From Candidatus Nomurabacteria bacterium GW2011_GWB1_43_19 (GTDB taxonomy: Bacteria > Patescibacteriota > Minisyncoccia > Phycocordibacterales > UBA9973): a stretch of DNA of 39,759 nucleotides. Positions 1-8,484 of the stretch are shown here, one piece after another (position 1 is the first letter of the stretch; each line of letters begins with the position of its first letter). The notes beneath the pieces are model-generated. The model was not told the origin of the DNA, ran no database searches, and worked only from the letters and a program-made list of their open reading frames with translations. The position numbers and the translations under genes are program-made. Location: contig LCGB01000005.1 of NCBI GenBank assembly GCA_000999465.1, positions 1 through 39,759 of the forward strand. Direction: 5' to 3'.

Positions 1-2
1 AT

Positions 3-95
3 AGAATACATTTAGGAAAATATCTCAATGGCATGATACCGATTGAAAAGTGGCGAGATTATCAATTAAAAGTGTCACCTCTGAAGGTTAACTAA
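3..95 (+). CDS. 3' end of a truncated ORF (...RIHLGKYLNGMIPIEKWRDYQLKVSPLKVN*), possibly transposase/integrase C-terminus
   Basis: Open frame from window edge to TAA at 93-95; family resemblance is weak. Confidence 0.3.
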   Translation, partial: RIHLGKYLNGMIPIEKWRDYQLKVSPLKVN

Positions 96-203
96 ACACA
101 AGAGATTAAGTCAATGAACCAGACCCGATTTTTGATAAGAATCTTTAAATCTGTTATGATTAAAAGTATAAAAGAATAATCAAAAGGAAAAAACCAAAGT
201 AAA

Positions 204-698
204 ATGACTCATAAAACTTTTATTTTATATGTCCGAAATTTTATTTTCGGCGCCGAGGATAGTTTAGTTTCCACCGTCGGCTTATTGGCGGGTATCGCCT
301 CGGCCGGGATGGCCAGACCGGAAATTATCATTACCGGAATCGTTTTAATCTTTGTGGAAGCTTTTTCCATGTCAGTGGGCAGTTTCTTATCCGAACGGGT
401 GACGGAAGAATCTTCCCCTCACTACATAGAGCAAGAAAGCCCTTCCGGGTTGGCCGCGGTGATTATGTTCGTATCATATTTTCTCTGCGGGCTTATTCCA
501 ATATTTCCGTATTGGGTTGCGGATGTCGGGCGCGCCTTTTGGTGGTCTATTTTTGCCAGTTTGTTGGCCCTGGCAGTTCTCGGATTTATGAGCGCTAAAA
601 TTCTCAAAACAAAAATATTGAAAAACATTCTGCGAATGGCGGTCTTGGGCGGACTGGCCATCGGCCTGGGAGTTGCGGTGGGAATCCTTTTTAAATAG
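204..698 (+). CDS. VIT1/CCC1-family Fe/Mn transporter-like membrane protein (short form)
   Basis: GAEDSLVSTVGLLAGIASAG and VEAFSMSVGSFLSE motifs typical of VIT/CCC1; hydrophobic segments. Confidence 0.8.
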   Translation: MTHKTFILYVRNFIFGAEDSLVSTVGLLAGIASAGMARPEIIITGIVLIFVEAFSMSVGSFLSERVTEESSPHYIEQESPSGLAAVIMFVSYFLCGLIPIFPYWVADVGRAFWWSIFASLLALAVLGFMSAKILKTKILKNILRMAVLGGLAIGLGVAVGILFK

Positions 699-736
699 GT
701 GTATAATTATATTATTAATAACTAAACAAAAACTTT

Positions 737-925
737 ATGTATATATTTAGAACATGGACATTTAGGTGGTGGGAGGTGGGTTTATTAAAAATTTGTCTTC
801 TTTCATTAGGCATCATCCTCGGCGTGTATTTCTACGATTATCTCGCGGGACTGATGTGGCTCTGGTGGACGCTCTTTGTACTGGCCGTAATCTATTTCAT
901 TCCGCAATTCTTTCGTAATGGATAA
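737..925 (+). CDS. small membrane protein, unknown
   Basis: 62 aa ORF, strongly hydrophobic, same strand as neighbour. Confidence 0.45.
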   Translation: MYIFRTWTFRWWEVGLLKICLLSLGIILGVYFYDYLAGLMWLWWTLFVLAVIYFIPQFFRNG

Positions 926-1021
926 AACAATAAATTTATTGGATTAAAAATTACGTAATTAAATACATACATAAGTACGGTTGCGGTTGATGGAAATCTC
1001 AGAACTTGATATAATTTCAAA

Positions 1022-1333
1022 ATGGAAGGTAAAACAATGTCAAGTAAATACCACTGGAGTCCCAAAGGAATCCAAAAAAGAGATGCTGACAGAGCCGAAA
1101 TTAAAGCGGCTATTCTGACCACCCTACAGGTTGTTGTTGACCAAGAAAGGGCAAAAGACCCCTCATTCAACATATCAGTAAAATTTTTAGAACAAACCAT
1201 GAAAGACCATCCGGAGGTTTTTCGGGGTATTAGAAAATACGAGGCGCTAATGCGGCCTTATTTTAGCAGCGACCTGGATTTTCTCAGGGAAAAGTTGGGT
1301 TTGCCGCGAAAAAAACCGGAAGAATCTTTTTAA
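1022..1333 (+). CDS. hypothetical protein
   Basis: ORF with TTGATG-17-TATAAT promoter ending 6 nt before ATG. Confidence 0.65.
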   Translation: MEGKTMSSKYHWSPKGIQKRDADRAEIKAAILTTLQVVVDQERAKDPSFNISVKFLEQTMKDHPEVFRGIRKYEALMRPYFSSDLDFLREKLGLPRKKPEESF

Positions 1334-1378
1334 TTTGCCAGAAGCTAGAAAAGAAAATCCGTACTAAAATAGATAAAA

Positions 1379-1840
1379 ATGGACAAATTCAAATCAACAA
1401 TTACCCCAATGCTTGCCCGGCTTGAAGATGAATGGCATTTGCCCTATTTGGCCGCGGAAATTGCCAAAGGCCTGACTGAATTTCTGCGGAAGAAATTGGC
1501 CGAAAAGGGGAAACTTATCTCTCCGAAAGAGGCGGAAGAGTTTTCAAGAAAAATAGAGATGATACACGGCTCGGAGAGCTTGGAGGAATTAGACAAACTT
1601 CTTTGGAGTTTTGAACAAATGGCGGGGGAGTTGGTGGAGTTAAAAGCCGGCGAGCTCCAGTTTGCCGCGGCAGCATGGGTACCGGAAGTATTTAAACAAG
1701 TGAAGGCCGAACTGGAAGAGCATAAGAAAAAACATCCCGGTAATTTGGAAAAAAGAGGCGTTAAGATAGTGGAGCCGGAAGCAGAAAAAAAAGAAGGCAA
1801 AATTCTAAAATTTCCACCTGACGAAAAAGGGAGGCATTAA
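1379..1840 (+). CDS. hypothetical protein, charged helical
   Basis: 153 aa ORF; Lys/Glu-rich composition. Confidence 0.6.
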   Translation: MDKFKSTITPMLARLEDEWHLPYLAAEIAKGLTEFLRKKLAEKGKLISPKEAEEFSRKIEMIHGSESLEELDKLLWSFEQMAGELVELKAGELQFAAAAWVPEVFKQVKAELEEHKKKHPGNLEKRGVKIVEPEAEKKEGKILKFPPDEKGRH

Positions 1841-1876
1841 AAATACGTACCAAAATACTTACCTGTGGGAAGAAAT

Positions 1877-2527
1877 CTATCGCGCAGGAGTCCTTTCAGG
1901 CAACCCAAATGCATTAATAATTTTCTTGGCGCATTTGTTGGCCGGTAAGCGAGTATTGTTGATAACCAGGGGTGGAAATTTTTTGAGTCCGTTAAAGCAT
2001 GCCCCATTCATATATTTTTTTAGTTTTGCTACAGTGTTTGTTTTATTCAATCCCTGTCTGGATGGCATTAAAATGCGCCTTTTGTGTTCGTTCCAATCGC
2101 ACTCCAATTTTACAAAATTAACTTTGGCGCCTGCGTGTTTTATCATCCGGGTGGCGTTACGGACTGTTTGTGATGTCGGCTCGTATCTTATACTCATTGT
2201 GCAGATAATGCCTGGGATTGGAGATTGCATAAGAAGCAAGTTCATTATTACCAAATGCATCCTCCCGTTTAATAAATGAGCGGCGTACGTACCTTTCTCT
2301 AAAAAACAACAAATCTCTTTATACATAATGTTGTGGTCAAGCAACACAAAGCCGGTTCGTTTTGCAATTAACTTGCCTACCGTAGTTTTACCCACTCCAG
2401 GCAGACCTATCATATAAATAACCTGCTTTAGGAAATTGTTTTTGGGGTGGTTATTCTCAACGTGTTGAGACATCCCTTTCATAATATAATTTAACACTTT
2501 TTTATTTTTCTTGTCAAGGGGCGGCAC
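1877..2527 (-). CDS. P-loop kinase / AAA-type ATPase (shikimate-kinase-like fold); start codon uncertain
   Basis: VIYMIGLPGVGKTTVGKLIAKRTGF Walker A. Confidence 0.7.
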   Translation of the reverse strand: MPPLDKKNKKVLNYIMKGMSQHVENNHPKNNFLKQVIYMIGLPGVGKTTVGKLIAKRTGFVLLDHNIMYKEICCFLEKGTYAAHLLNGRMHLVIMNLLLMQSPIPGIICTMSIRYEPTSQTVRNATRMIKHAGAKVNFVKLECDWNEHKRRILMPSRQGLNKTNTVAKLKKYMNGACFNGLKKFPPLVINNTRLPANKCAKKIINAFGLPERTPAR

Positions 2528-2639
2528 ATATCACTGAAAACGGGAAATGATTATGTTAAAATGAATACTTATGGGAGTACAAAAAATGATAAATCAAAGC
2601 GCGCGCTAGAATTTTAATTACGTAATTAATTACATACGT

Positions 2640-3389
2640 ATGGCGAAAAAGACAATACTTCTTATAATAGTGATAGTGGGTTTGGTTTTAATCAATAAAA
2701 TGAGCAACAACGAAGATAAAAAAGATATTGCGGGCGAAGTTGGCGTTGACCCGGTTTCCCATGCCAGTTTGATTTTGAACTGGGCGGGCAAGGCCATTTA
2801 TTCCGACCCGGTGGGCGGGGCGGAACTCTATCAAGGCAAGCCCGCCGCCGACCTGATTCTCCTGACCGATATTCACCAGGACCATTTTGACCCGGAGCGG
2901 CTCAAAGCGCTTGCCAAGGAGGAGGCGGTTATCGTCGCCCCCCAAGCGGTGATGGACGAACTGCCGGAAGCACTAGCGGGAAAAACATCGGTAATGAATA
3001 ACGGCGGAGCGAAAGAATATTTTGGATTCAAGGTGGAAGCGATTCCGATGTACAACCTGCCCGGTGGGGAAACCCTCTATCACCCGAAAGGCAGGGGAAA
3101 CGGCTATGTGCTGGAAAAGGATGGAACGCGCGTTTATATTTCCGGCGACTCGGCGGGTATTCCGGAAATGAAGAATTTGAAAAATATTGATATCGCTTTC
3201 ATGGCAATGAACCTGCCTTACACTATGGGCGTGGAAGAGGCGGCTGAGGCGGTACTTGCTTTTGCGCCGAAGACGGTGTACCCCTACCATTACCGCACGC
3301 CCGGAGGTTTCAGCGATGTTGCCAAATTCAAAACGCTGGTAAATGACAAAAACCCCAATATACAAGTAGTTTTGGCGGATTGGTATTAG
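2640..3389 (+). CDS. MBL-fold metal-dependent hydrolase with N-terminal hydrophobic anchor
   Basis: TDIHQDHFD metal motif, SGDSAG, PYHYRTPGG; N-terminal hydrophobic segment. Confidence 0.85.
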   Translation: MAKKTILLIIVIVGLVLINKMSNNEDKKDIAGEVGVDPVSHASLILNWAGKAIYSDPVGGAELYQGKPAADLILLTDIHQDHFDPERLKALAKEEAVIVAPQAVMDELPEALAGKTSVMNNGGAKEYFGFKVEAIPMYNLPGGETLYHPKGRGNGYVLEKDGTRVYISGDSAGIPEMKNLKNIDIAFMAMNLPYTMGVEEAAEAVLAFAPKTVYPYHYRTPGGFSDVAKFKTLVNDKNPNIQVVLADWY

Positions 3390-3491
3390 AAGTTTCCCGA
3401 TTTGTCTGCTATACTGGAATAACTTATCAATAACCAATTGGATAGTGTCACGCTTTAATTGACGTTGTGCGGCATGATTCCGCAGAATCAT

Positions 3492-3626
3492 ATGGCAAAA
3501 AGAGGAACTACATTAAGTCCGAAAAAGAAATCCAGACGTTCGCATAAGACCAAAAAACGACTGGCAATCAAGCGAGAAATGCTCGCCAGGAAAGTTTCAC
3601 GCAGAAAAAACCTGAGGTTTTTTTAA
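3492..3626 (+). CDS. 44-aa highly basic protein MAKRGTTLSPKKKSRRSHKTKKRLAIKREMLARKVSRRKNLRFF (absent from the ORF track)
   Basis: Read directly: ATG 3492, TAA 3624-3626; about 45% Lys/Arg. Confidence 0.6.
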   Translation: MAKRGTTLSPKKKSRRSHKTKKRLAIKREMLARKVSRRKNLRFF

Positions 3627-3645
3627 AGTAGGATTTTTAAAATAA

Positions 3646-4179
3646 ATGAATAAGAAATCTTCACCCCAAAAAACCAAAAAGGTGGTAATGGTCAGCGGAG
3701 GATTCGACCCGGTGCATATCGGCCATGTGCGGCTTTTCAACGAGGCGAAAAAGTTAGGCGACGAGCTGGTGGTGGTGATTAACAACGACAACTGGCTCCG
3801 GTGCAAGAAGGGATATGTTTTTATGCCGGAGCACGAACGTAAAGAGATTATTGAAGCGTTTCAGGCGGTAGACCGGGTTCTCTTAAGTAGCCATAAGAAG
3901 AATACGAAGGATATGAGTGTTTGCATGGAGTTAATCAGGGTCAGACCTCATGTTTTTGCCAACGGGGGAGACAGAAACGAGAAAGACGCGGACAATCCGG
4001 AGTCCTCGTTGTATCGGGAAAGGCAAATACACAAAAAACTCGGGATAACAATGGTGTATAATGTGGGGTATGGAGGCAAAGTGCGCAGTTCGTCCGAATT
4101 GATAAAAAAAGTGCATAAGAAGATAAGTAAGAATCCCAGTAGTAGAGCAAAGCTCACTACGGGACGAAGGAAAAAATAA
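3646..4179 (+). CDS. cytidylyltransferase-like nucleotidyltransferase (RfaE/HldE C-domain-like)
   Basis: VSGGFDPVHIGHVRLF (HxGH motif); C-terminus encoded by a palindromic element. Confidence 0.85.
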   Translation: MNKKSSPQKTKKVVMVSGGFDPVHIGHVRLFNEAKKLGDELVVVINNDNWLRCKKGYVFMPEHERKEIIEAFQAVDRVLLSSHKKNTKDMSVCMELIRVRPHVFANGGDRNEKDADNPESSLYRERQIHKKLGITMVYNVGYGGKVRSSSELIKKVHKKISKNPSSRAKLTTGRRKK

Positions 4180-4180
4180 A

Positions 4181-4936
4181 ATGTTGCCATTAGACCAAAT
4201 GTCGCGAAAAGATATCAGCCGGATTAAGATGATTGTTTTTGACGTTGACGGAGTGCTGGTTCCGCGGGGCACCAAGATAAAGCAGGTTGGCCATACCACT
4301 ACCCTGCAGACGAAAGTAATCAGTAAAAAACAAATCGAACAAATCAAAGCGCTCAATAAAAAAGGATTTTTAATAAATATCAGTTCGGGGCGGGGGCTTT
4401 ACATGTTGCAGGAAATGTTTCGGGAAATCCTGCCTTTTGTCAGTTTAACTTACGAATGCGGCAGCGCCACCTGGTATCGGGGGAAAATTTACCAGCACAT
4501 CAACAGCTTTGAACGCTTGCGAAAAGTATTTCCCAAGTTGCAGCGGGTAGCGGACAAAAACAAAAATGTGAAAGGATTTGAACCCAAAGAGTTCATCATC
4601 ACCGTGCATTGCAAAAGAAAGTTAAAAGAGATTGAAAAAACGGTTAAAAAAGAAAAAGGTCTGACTACCCACTGGAACGGCGAGGCCTACGACGTCTTAA
4701 TCACAAAAGACCAAACTAAAGCGCTTGGCTTGAAGCAGGCGATGAAAATCTTTAAGTTGAGGAAGGAGAATGTCATGGCTATCGGGGACAATTACAACGA
4801 CCATGAGCTTCTTGGGGCCAGCGGAATTCCCATTTCAGCCGACAAAAGCAGGGTAAAAGGTAAATTTTATGTTTCTCTGCGGGGGAAGTTCCTGCCGGCG
4901 GACAAATTAATGCAAAGAATCCTGGAACTCAAGTAA
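4181..4936 (+). CDS. HAD-superfamily hydrolase (sugar phosphatase-like)
   Basis: MIVFDVDGVLV; AIGDNYNDHELL motif. Confidence 0.85.
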   Translation: MLPLDQMSRKDISRIKMIVFDVDGVLVPRGTKIKQVGHTTTLQTKVISKKQIEQIKALNKKGFLINISSGRGLYMLQEMFREILPFVSLTYECGSATWYRGKIYQHINSFERLRKVFPKLQRVADKNKNVKGFEPKEFIITVHCKRKLKEIEKTVKKEKGLTTHWNGEAYDVLITKDQTKALGLKQAMKIFKLRKENVMAIGDNYNDHELLGASGIPISADKSRVKGKFYVSLRGKFLPADKLMQRILELK

Positions 4937-4978
4937 TAAAATTGGTTTTAAAGTCATAAAGGGTTATAATGTCTGAAT

Positions 4979-5329
4979 ATGGGAAAATTTAAGATATTTC
5001 AAGAGGAACGCCCTTGGGGGAATTTTCGGCAGTTAACCCACAATAGTTTTTCAACGGTAAAAGTGATTTCAATAGACCCGGAAAGTTCCCTGAGTCTGCA
5101 ATATCACAACAATCGTTCGGAATTTTGGCGGGTTCTTTCCGGCCATCCGCTTTTAACCATTGGTGAAAAAATAATCACCGCCAAGCCCGGTGACGAATTT
5201 ATGATTAAAAAACAGCAAAAACACCGCATTGAAACGAAAAACGACAGCGCGCAACTCCTGGAAATTTCCTCCGGCGACTTTGACGAAGAAGACATTATTA
5301 GGATAGAAGACAAATATGGCCGCGCTTAA
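4979..5329 (+). CDS. mannose-6-phosphate isomerase type II-like cupin
   Basis: RPWGNFRQL, SLQYHNNRSEFWRVLSG, KPGDEFMIKKQQKHRIE. Confidence 0.85.
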   Translation: MGKFKIFQEERPWGNFRQLTHNSFSTVKVISIDPESSLSLQYHNNRSEFWRVLSGHPLLTIGEKIITAKPGDEFMIKKQQKHRIETKNDSAQLLEISSGDFDEEDIIRIEDKYGRA

Positions 5330-6521
5330 AAAAAATCCCAGTAGTAGAGCAAAGCTCACTACGGGACAAAGAAAAGTAATACTTGCCCGCCATAGCCTTG
5401 GCGAAGGCGGGAAGAAGAAAACCAAAGTTGTTGTCAGGCGGAAAACAGCGGTCAAGAAAGCGGTTGCAAAAAAGAAAACTTCCCCGCTGGAGCTCAGGAA
5501 GTCCCAAAAAAATCCAATTATTGAGCCGGAGCGAAGCGCGTATTGGGAATCAAAAGCGACTTTTAATCCGAGCGCCGTTTACAGCGACGGAAAAGTGCAT
5601 GTCATTTACCGGGCTATTGGCGACAGCGACATTTCCGTACTAGGTTATGCCAGAAGCGACAACGGCTATTTGTTTGATAAAAATTCAAAAAAAATAGCCT
5701 ATTACCAAAAAGGAAAATTCGCGGTCAGAAAAGATGCGGTTAAAATTAACTACATATCCGGCGGCGGATGGGGCGGCGGGTGCGAAGACCCGCGGCTGAC
5801 GCTTCTGAGTGATAAAGTATATATGCTTTACACGGCGTTTGACGGATGGGGGTCCGTGCGAATTGCCCTTACCTCCATCAGCCTGGATGATTTTATCGGC
5901 AGGCGATTTGACTGGAAAGAACCGGTCTTGATTTCTCCTCCGGGAGAAATCCACAAAAATTGGGTACTTTTTCCGGAAAAGATAAAGGGCAAATACGCGA
6001 TTTTGCACAGCATTTCCCCGCACATCATGATAGATTATTTTTCTTCCCTGGATGAACTGGATGGCGAGAATTTTATACACAGCGTTCATCAGGGCAGTTC
6101 CCTGTGGTCCGCGCGGGATAGGCTAATCAGAGGCGTTGGGCCTGCGCCAATTAAGACAAAATACGGATGGCTGGTCCTCTACCATAAAATGGAAAAACAC
6201 GACTCGCACCGATATAAGCTCTGGGCGATGATTTTGGATTTAAAAGACCCGGCTAAAATTTTATATAATTCCAGGCATCCGATTCTGGAACCGGACGAAT
6301 GGTATGAGAATGAGGGATATAAAGCTGGCGTGGTGTATGCCTGCGGAGCGGTGGTCAAACCCGCCCGACCGGACGACTCCAGTCGTTCGGGCGGGGACGA
6401 GCTTTTCGTTTATTATGGCGGCGCGGACAAGGTCTCTTGCGTGGCCACGGCCAATCTGGACGCATTCTTGAAAGAACTGGTTTATTCCGGCGCGTCCAAA
6501 TTAAAAAGCAGAAAGAGTTAA
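5316..6521 (+). CDS. GH130-family beta-mannoside phosphorylase-like protein with basic N-terminal extension
   Basis: NPIIEP...YWESKATFNPSAVY, GCEDPRLTLL, HKNWVLFPEK, ELFVYYGGAD. Confidence 0.85.
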   Translation: MAALKKNPSSRAKLTTGQRKVILARHSLGEGGKKKTKVVVRRKTAVKKAVAKKKTSPLELRKSQKNPIIEPERSAYWESKATFNPSAVYSDGKVHVIYRAIGDSDISVLGYARSDNGYLFDKNSKKIAYYQKGKFAVRKDAVKINYISGGGWGGGCEDPRLTLLSDKVYMLYTAFDGWGSVRIALTSISLDDFIGRRFDWKEPVLISPPGEIHKNWVLFPEKIKGKYAILHSISPHIMIDYFSSLDELDGENFIHSVHQGSSLWSARDRLIRGVGPAPIKTKYGWLVLYHKMEKHDSHRYKLWAMILDLKDPAKILYNSRHPILEPDEWYENEGYKAGVVYACGAVVKPARPDDSSRSGGDELFVYYGGADKVSCVATANLDAFLKELVYSGASKLKSRKS

Positions 6522-6534
6522 AAGATAATTCTCT

Positions 6535-8478
6535 ATGTACGTAGTCAAAAGGTCCCATCACAACCCGATTCTTGTCCCTAACAAAGACCACTATTGGGAG
6601 GCCTTTGCGACGTATAACATGAGTGTTATCAGGAAAGGTAAAACTTTCTATGGTGTCTATCGCGCCATCGGAGCCTCTGACGTATTGCGCAAGCCGGAGC
6701 GAATTTCCATTATCGGCATAGGAGAAGGTAAGGACGGCCGGCATTTTGATGAGCGCCAGCCGTTTATTGTCCCGGAAGAGGAGTGGGAAAAATACGGGTG
6801 CGAAGATCCCCGCCTCACTTATTTTGAAGGAAATTATTACACGTTTTATACCGCTCTTTCCAAATACCCGTTTGAGGCGACCGGAATCAAGGTGGCAGTG
6901 GCAATTTCCAGGGACTTAAAAAAAATAGAAGAGCGTCATCTGGTGACGCCCTTTAATGCCAAGGCCATGACGCTTTTCCCGGAGCGCATTAACGGTAAAA
7001 TTACGGTGATACTTACCGTCAATACGGATATGCCTCCCGCGAAAATCGCCATTGCACAGGTAGATAGGATGGAAGAGTTGTGGAATCCCAAGTTTTGGAA
7101 CAAATGGTATGTAAATGTGGATAAATACACAATTGATCTGAAAAAAAATTCTTCCGATCACGTGGAGGTCGGAGCGACACCGGTTAAAATCTCCCACGGA
7201 TGGCTCTTGGTATACTCGCATATCCAGAATTATTTTTCCGGAGGAGACCGCATCTTCGGGGTTGAAGCGGCACTGCTTGATTTTGACAACCCGTTTAAAA
7301 TACTGGGGCGCACGCGCGGACCCCTCTTGGTTCCGAGAGAATCATATGAACTCTTGGGCCATGTTCCCGACATTGTCTTCCCGACAGGGGCAATTTTGGA
7401 GAAAGACGAACTTTTTGTATACTACGGGGCCGCGGACACAACAGTATGCCTAGCTCGCGTAAATTTAGTGGACCTTATTTCGACCATGCGTCCGGAAACG
7501 GCCGAGAAATGGCACTTTTGTCGTGGTCCACAAAACCCCATTATCGTGCCGGATAAAACCCATCTCTGGGAAGCAAAAGCCACCTTCAATCCAGGCGCTC
7601 TTTATCTTAAGAACACGACGCATATATTATACAGAGCACTCTCGGAAGACAATACATCCTCCATTGGTTATGCCGGAACGAAAGACGGTGTTTCCGTTGA
7701 TGCGCGGTATTCGGAACCCGCCTATATTCCCAGAGAGGATTTTGAAATGAAAAAGGTTTCCGGCGGAAATTCCGGATGTGAAGACCCGCGATTAACTAAA
7801 ATAGGGAAAAAAATCTATATGTGCTACACGGCCTTTGACGGTATTGGTCCGGCCCGCGTTGCCGTCACGTCCATTAGCGAAAAAAATTTCCTGCTCCGAA
7901 ACTGGAAATGGGAAAAGCCGGTGGTAATCACTCCGGGAGGATTTGACGACAAAGACACCTGTATTTTCCCGGAAAAAACAAATGGCAAGTATTTTATTTT
8001 GCATAGAGTGGAGAACGAAATATGCGGAGATTATTTAAAATCGCTTAATTTCAAAAAAGAAATCGTCAAGAAATGCATCAGGATTCTGGGGCCGAGGATA
8101 AATACATGGGACAGTTTTAAGGTCGGTATTTGCGCGCCGCCTTTAAAAACAAAATACGGATGGTTGCTTCTTTATCACGGTGTTTCAAAAAACCACAACA
8201 CCTATCGCATCGGCGCGGTTTTACTTGACATGAACGATCCGGCAATTATCCTTGCGCGCACCACTGACCCGATATTTGAACCGGAAGAACCGTATGAAAC
8301 AACGGGTATAATTAACAATGTTGTTTTTCCGTGCGGGATGGTTGAAAAGGACGGACTGCTATATATATATTATGGCGCGGCTGACACGGTTGTCGGAGTG
8401 GCAACCATTGAGTTAGATACTCTTCTTCGCGCCCTGACGCGGGATGTAAAACCCTCTTCGCGCTCCAAGCATGAGTAA
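6535..8478 (+). CDS. tandem GH130 (two GH130 domains fused)
   Basis: Two copies of NPI[LI]VP...[FL]WEA, GCEDPRLT, LFVYYGAADT/LYIYYGAADT. Confidence 0.85.
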   Translation: MYVVKRSHHNPILVPNKDHYWEAFATYNMSVIRKGKTFYGVYRAIGASDVLRKPERISIIGIGEGKDGRHFDERQPFIVPEEEWEKYGCEDPRLTYFEGNYYTFYTALSKYPFEATGIKVAVAISRDLKKIEERHLVTPFNAKAMTLFPERINGKITVILTVNTDMPPAKIAIAQVDRMEELWNPKFWNKWYVNVDKYTIDLKKNSSDHVEVGATPVKISHGWLLVYSHIQNYFSGGDRIFGVEAALLDFDNPFKILGRTRGPLLVPRESYELLGHVPDIVFPTGAILEKDELFVYYGAADTTVCLARVNLVDLISTMRPETAEKWHFCRGPQNPIIVPDKTHLWEAKATFNPGALYLKNTTHILYRALSEDNTSSIGYAGTKDGVSVDARYSEPAYIPREDFEMKKVSGGNSGCEDPRLTKIGKKIYMCYTAFDGIGPARVAVTSISEKNFLLRNWKWEKPVVITPGGFDDKDTCIFPEKTNGKYFILHRVENEICGDYLKSLNFKKEIVKKCIRILGPRINTWDSFKVGICAPPLKTKYGWLLLYHGVSKNHNTYRIGAVLLDMNDPAIILARTTDPIFEPEEPYETTGIINNVVFPCGMVEKDGLLYIYYGAADTVVGVATIELDTLLRALTRDVKPSSRSKHE

Positions 8479-8484
8479 TGTTTT

